From positions 124,001 through 188,000 of the forward strand of contig NZ_VKAA01000004.1 in assembly GCF_007096635.1 (NCBI RefSeq): a stretch of 64,000 nucleotides of DNA. Direction: 5' to 3'. The translations under genes were made by a program, and so were the position numbers. Each line of letters opens with the position of its first letter. The first letter of the stretch is position 1. Positions 61,863 to 64,000 of the stretch are shown in pieces. This DNA comes from Mycolicibacterium sp. 018/SC-01/001 (GTDB lineage Bacteria > Actinomycetota > Actinomycetes > Mycobacteriales > Mycobacteriaceae). The notes under the pieces are model-generated. The model had not been told where the DNA came from and did no database searches. It saw only the letters and a list, made by a program, of their open reading frames with translations.

Positions 61863-64000
61863 TCAGCCCAACGGGCCCGTGGTGAAGATCCCGCCCTCGA
61901 AGGTCGGCGGCATCATCGCGCGCAACTCCGGTAGATCACCGAGGTCCATGCCACGCACCTGGGCGAGTTCAAGAGCTTCCTCGACGGCGCCGTGGACATC
62001 TTCGATGTGCCAGCCGCGGGCACGATCCGGCGGAACGGCCAGCAGGATGGCCTGCGGTGCCCGCGCATCCGGACGAGCGGTGTGGAAGGCCACCCCCGCG
62101 ACCTCCTCGGCGGTGCCGCGTTCGCGACCCTCACGAGGGAGCACCTCGGACCACATGTCGAAGACGATGCCCGTCAGGGCCGACCCGGCCGGCTCGCGGT
62201 CGACAACCAGCACGGTCGAGGCCCGCGCGTCAGCGCGTCCAGTGGCGATCCAGGATGGTGCGGGGGCGGCGGGGGCCTGTGTGACGACGAAGTTGGGGGT
62301 GGCCCCGCCCGCGATGAGCTCGGTGGCCGCCAGCGCATCGTCGGCGGATCGGACCGTGGGCCGGACGCGTCCGATGTCGCGAACCCAGTCGGCGAGTTCG
62401 TCGCCTTCTGCGCCCGTAGGCCGGTGCTGCTTGTCCAGGAGCACGTCGATTCCGCTGGCGACCGAACTGAGCCGCGGCAGCAGGGGGATACCGCCGCCGG
62501 TGAGCGCGGTCAGCGAGGCCGTGACGGCGCTGATCCACGCCAGGGTGCTCGTCGAGTCACGTCCGGCACCTGAGGGCGGTTCCGGACAGGACTCGATCAC
62601 CTTGGCGCCGGCGACCACCGCGGCGAGGTCGGGGGCCAGGCGGCTCAACTGATCGGTGTCGGCCAGATCGGTGTCGGCGGGCACGGCCAGTCCGCAGCCG
62701 ATCAGCTCCGTGACAGCAGTCCTCAGCCCGCCGGGGTCGGCTTGGCCACTCGAAAGCACCTCCGTCGCCCGGCGGACACGCGCACTCCATGCGGTGATGC
62801 GCTGTGCCATCTCGCCCAGGTCCGCAGCAGCCCACGGATCAGCCGCCGGATCGAAATGAGTTGCTAGCAGCGGAGTTCCGGCGGCAATCAGTGCCCGCAG
62901 CGACGCAGCGAGAGTGACCAGTTCATCCCATCGACCCGCGCCACCCTCGTCGTCGGTGAACTCGACTGCGCCGGCGGCGGCGAGCAGTCGCCGCGCGAAG
63001 GTCGACTGACTCCCCGAGTCGACGGTCCGCACCGTTTCCAGCGCACCGGCTCCGAGCGCGGACAGCGGAGCGGTGACCGCGGTGCCGTCGCTGCGTCGGC
63101 AGCCGAACACCCACCTGTCGGCGGGGCCGAGGCGGGCGCGACACCAGTTCTCGAGTGCAGGTTCGACAGCAGCCAAACCGTTGTCGGCGTCCCAGCCGGT
63201 ACCCGCGTCGAACTCGTCGGTGAGAATTGCGCCGAATGTGTAGGACACGGTGTCGGCGCTGCGCGGCGTGGAGACAACAGCGAAGTCGTCGGGCAGCAGC
63301 CCGCGGCTGGACGCGTCGGCAGCCAAGCCAGCACGTAGCGGGTTACCGCCGACGATGTGATGAACGCTCTCGGCGAGCAGCAGATCTCCAACCGCGTCGA
63401 AGGTGGCGACGAGGTCGGCAACGATCTCTGTGACTGTGGGAAGTTCCGCCCCGACCGGTACAGGCGGATCTCCCAAGCTGAACCTCGAATAGTCGCGGCT
63501 GAGCGCCAATCCGTCGACGACGTTGCGGGCCGCCACGGCGGCCTGCGCCGCGCCGGCGTTCTCGGCCGATGGATCCACCTGCGGTGCCATCGGATACGTC
63601 TGCCGGAACGCGGGGATCAGATGGTCCATCGAGCGGTCATGAAGGGCTCGTTCGAAACGGTAACCCAGCAGATAATCCAGAGATTGGCCCGCCTTGATGC
63701 CTTCCAGTGTGTGCAGCGCCGTGCGCACACGGCCGGAGGTCAGGTTCACCGCGAACGCGGACGGGTCCGAGTGCGCCAGACAGCCTGCGCGCAACACCGC
63801 CGCGGTGGTGGCGTGCTGCATGGACGGTGTCACGAGGTAGCCGTCGCGCTGTGCCCGGCTATCGGGTGAGAGCGGTTCGAGGTCGGTCACCCATCCGTAG
63901 GCGCCAGTACGCAGTCCCGTGGGTTTCTCGGAGCGCACCTGAGTCAACCGGGCAGTGGCCAGGGAGGTGGCCCACGCATCGACGCGATGCGTCACGGTGT
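61863..64000 (-). CDS. Large protein of unknown family, 5' end outside window
   Basis: At least 711 codons without a stop. The first candidate start in the window is a GTG at 63995, but the frame stays open to the edge, so the true start is probably upstream. Features: an N-terminal QRDGYLVTPSMQHATTAAVLRAG region, a helical middle (LLAESVHHIVGGNPLRAG), and a C-terminal half with repeated alpha/beta units and VLVVDREPAGSALTGIVFDMWSEVLP. No family recognised. It is cotranscribed with the two downstream genes and probably forms a complex with the 557-residue protein. Confidence 0.7.
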   Translation of the reverse strand, partial: TVTHRVDAWATSLATARLTQVRSEKPTGLRTGAYGWVTDLEPLSPDSRAQRDGYLVTPSMQHATTAAVLRAGCLAHSDPSAFAVNLTSGRVRTALHTLEGIKAGQSLDYLLGYRFERALHDRSMDHLIPAFRQTYPMAPQVDPSAENAGAAQAAVAARNVVDGLALSRDYSRFSLGDPPVPVGAELPTVTEIVADLVATFDAVGDLLLAESVHHIVGGNPLRAGLAADASSRGLLPDDFAVVSTPRSADTVSYTFGAILTDEFDAGTGWDADNGLAAVEPALENWCRARLGPADRWVFGCRRSDGTAVTAPLSALGAGALETVRTVDSGSQSTFARRLLAAAGAVEFTDDEGGAGRWDELVTLAASLRALIAAGTPLLATHFDPAADPWAAADLGEMAQRITAWSARVRRATEVLSSGQADPGGLRTAVTELIGCGLAVPADTDLADTDQLSRLAPDLAAVVAGAKVIESCPEPPSGAGRDSTSTLAWISAVTASLTALTGGGIPLLPRLSSVASGIDVLLDKQHRPTGAEGDELADWVRDIGRVRPTVRSADDALAATELIAGGATPNFVVTQAPAAPAPSWIATGRADARASTVLVVDREPAGSALTGIVFDMWSEVLPREGRERGTAEEVAGVAFHTARPDARAPQAILLAVPPDRARGWHIEDVHGAVEEALELAQVRGMDLGDLPELRAMMPPTFEGGIFTTGPLG

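Noticed and set aside
1-64000. CRISPR arrays, tRNA or rRNA genes
   Set aside because: No regularly spaced direct repeats, and no cloverleaf with a TTC-type loop or rRNA-like stretch was noticed on either strand.

Overview
The window is high-GC actinobacterial DNA and most resembles a rapidly growing mycobacterium (Mycolicibacterium-like). Pointers are the many ATGA/GTGA start-stop overlaps, frequent GTG starts, candidate leaderless promoters, a DUF6131-type small membrane protein, mycobacterial-style HNH/Excalibur and PonA2-like gene relics, and a CUT2-type sugar ABC system next to araB-araD-araA. The assignment rests on gene content and style, not on any database search.

Region A (1 to about 25.46 kb) is a large Ter (TerD/TerC-type) stress-response locus. 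A minus-strand operon encodes a three-helix membrane protein, a secreted/anchored von Willebrand A protein, a 1207-residue tubulin-like GTPase and a further protein cut by the window edge. Around it lie eight TerD-family domains in seven genes. One of these is fused to a PD-(D/E)XK nuclease-like domain and one is a tandem TerD-TerD protein. A DUF4236-TPR protein and a DUF475 (TerC-superfamily) membrane protein are also present. A plus-strand, tightly overlapping operon (17.1-23.9 kb) carries a helical protein, a CitE-like lyase, two phosphoribosyltransferase-fold proteins (PRTase_2-TRSP and PRTase_1/StiP-PELOTA) and a HAD phosphatase. This is the module predicted in the literature to make a nucleoside-like metabolite. 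It is preceded by a 21-codon Cys-containing candidate leaderless upstream ORF whose stop overlaps the next start. The right flank (23.9-25.46 kb) contains only decaying pseudogenes, which suggests a genomic-island edge.

Region B (25.5-44.0 kb) handles sugars. It holds an MFS exporter, galK-galT behind a ChvE-MmsA-MmsB multiple-monosaccharide ABC importer (minus strand), and, divergently, a YtfQ-YtfR-YtfT-YjfF furanose-type importer with a LacI repressor, araB, araD, araA and a zinc polyol dehydrogenase. Three near-identical LacI-type operators sit in the shared 273-bp divergent promoter region, so both operons are probably controlled by the one repressor.

Region C (44.0-53.1 kb) holds an MpaB-family oxygenase, a class-C-like serine hydrolase, a flavin monooxygenase, a MetNI transporter flanked by two membrane-anchored NlpA/MetQ proteins, an orphan LuxR-type response regulator with a strong dyad in its promoter, a 51-residue membrane protein, and two small genes sharing one unnamed domain.

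Region D (53.2 kb to the end) is a poorly understood cluster: a MACPF-like protein, a CARDB-like Ig protein, a subtilase with an N-terminal winged helix, an alpha/beta hydrolase, a transglycosylase-like/EF-hand protein, and two large proteins of unknown family. None has an obvious signal peptide. Together with the TerD-nuclease fusion of region A, it is the best candidate in the window for an undescribed system.
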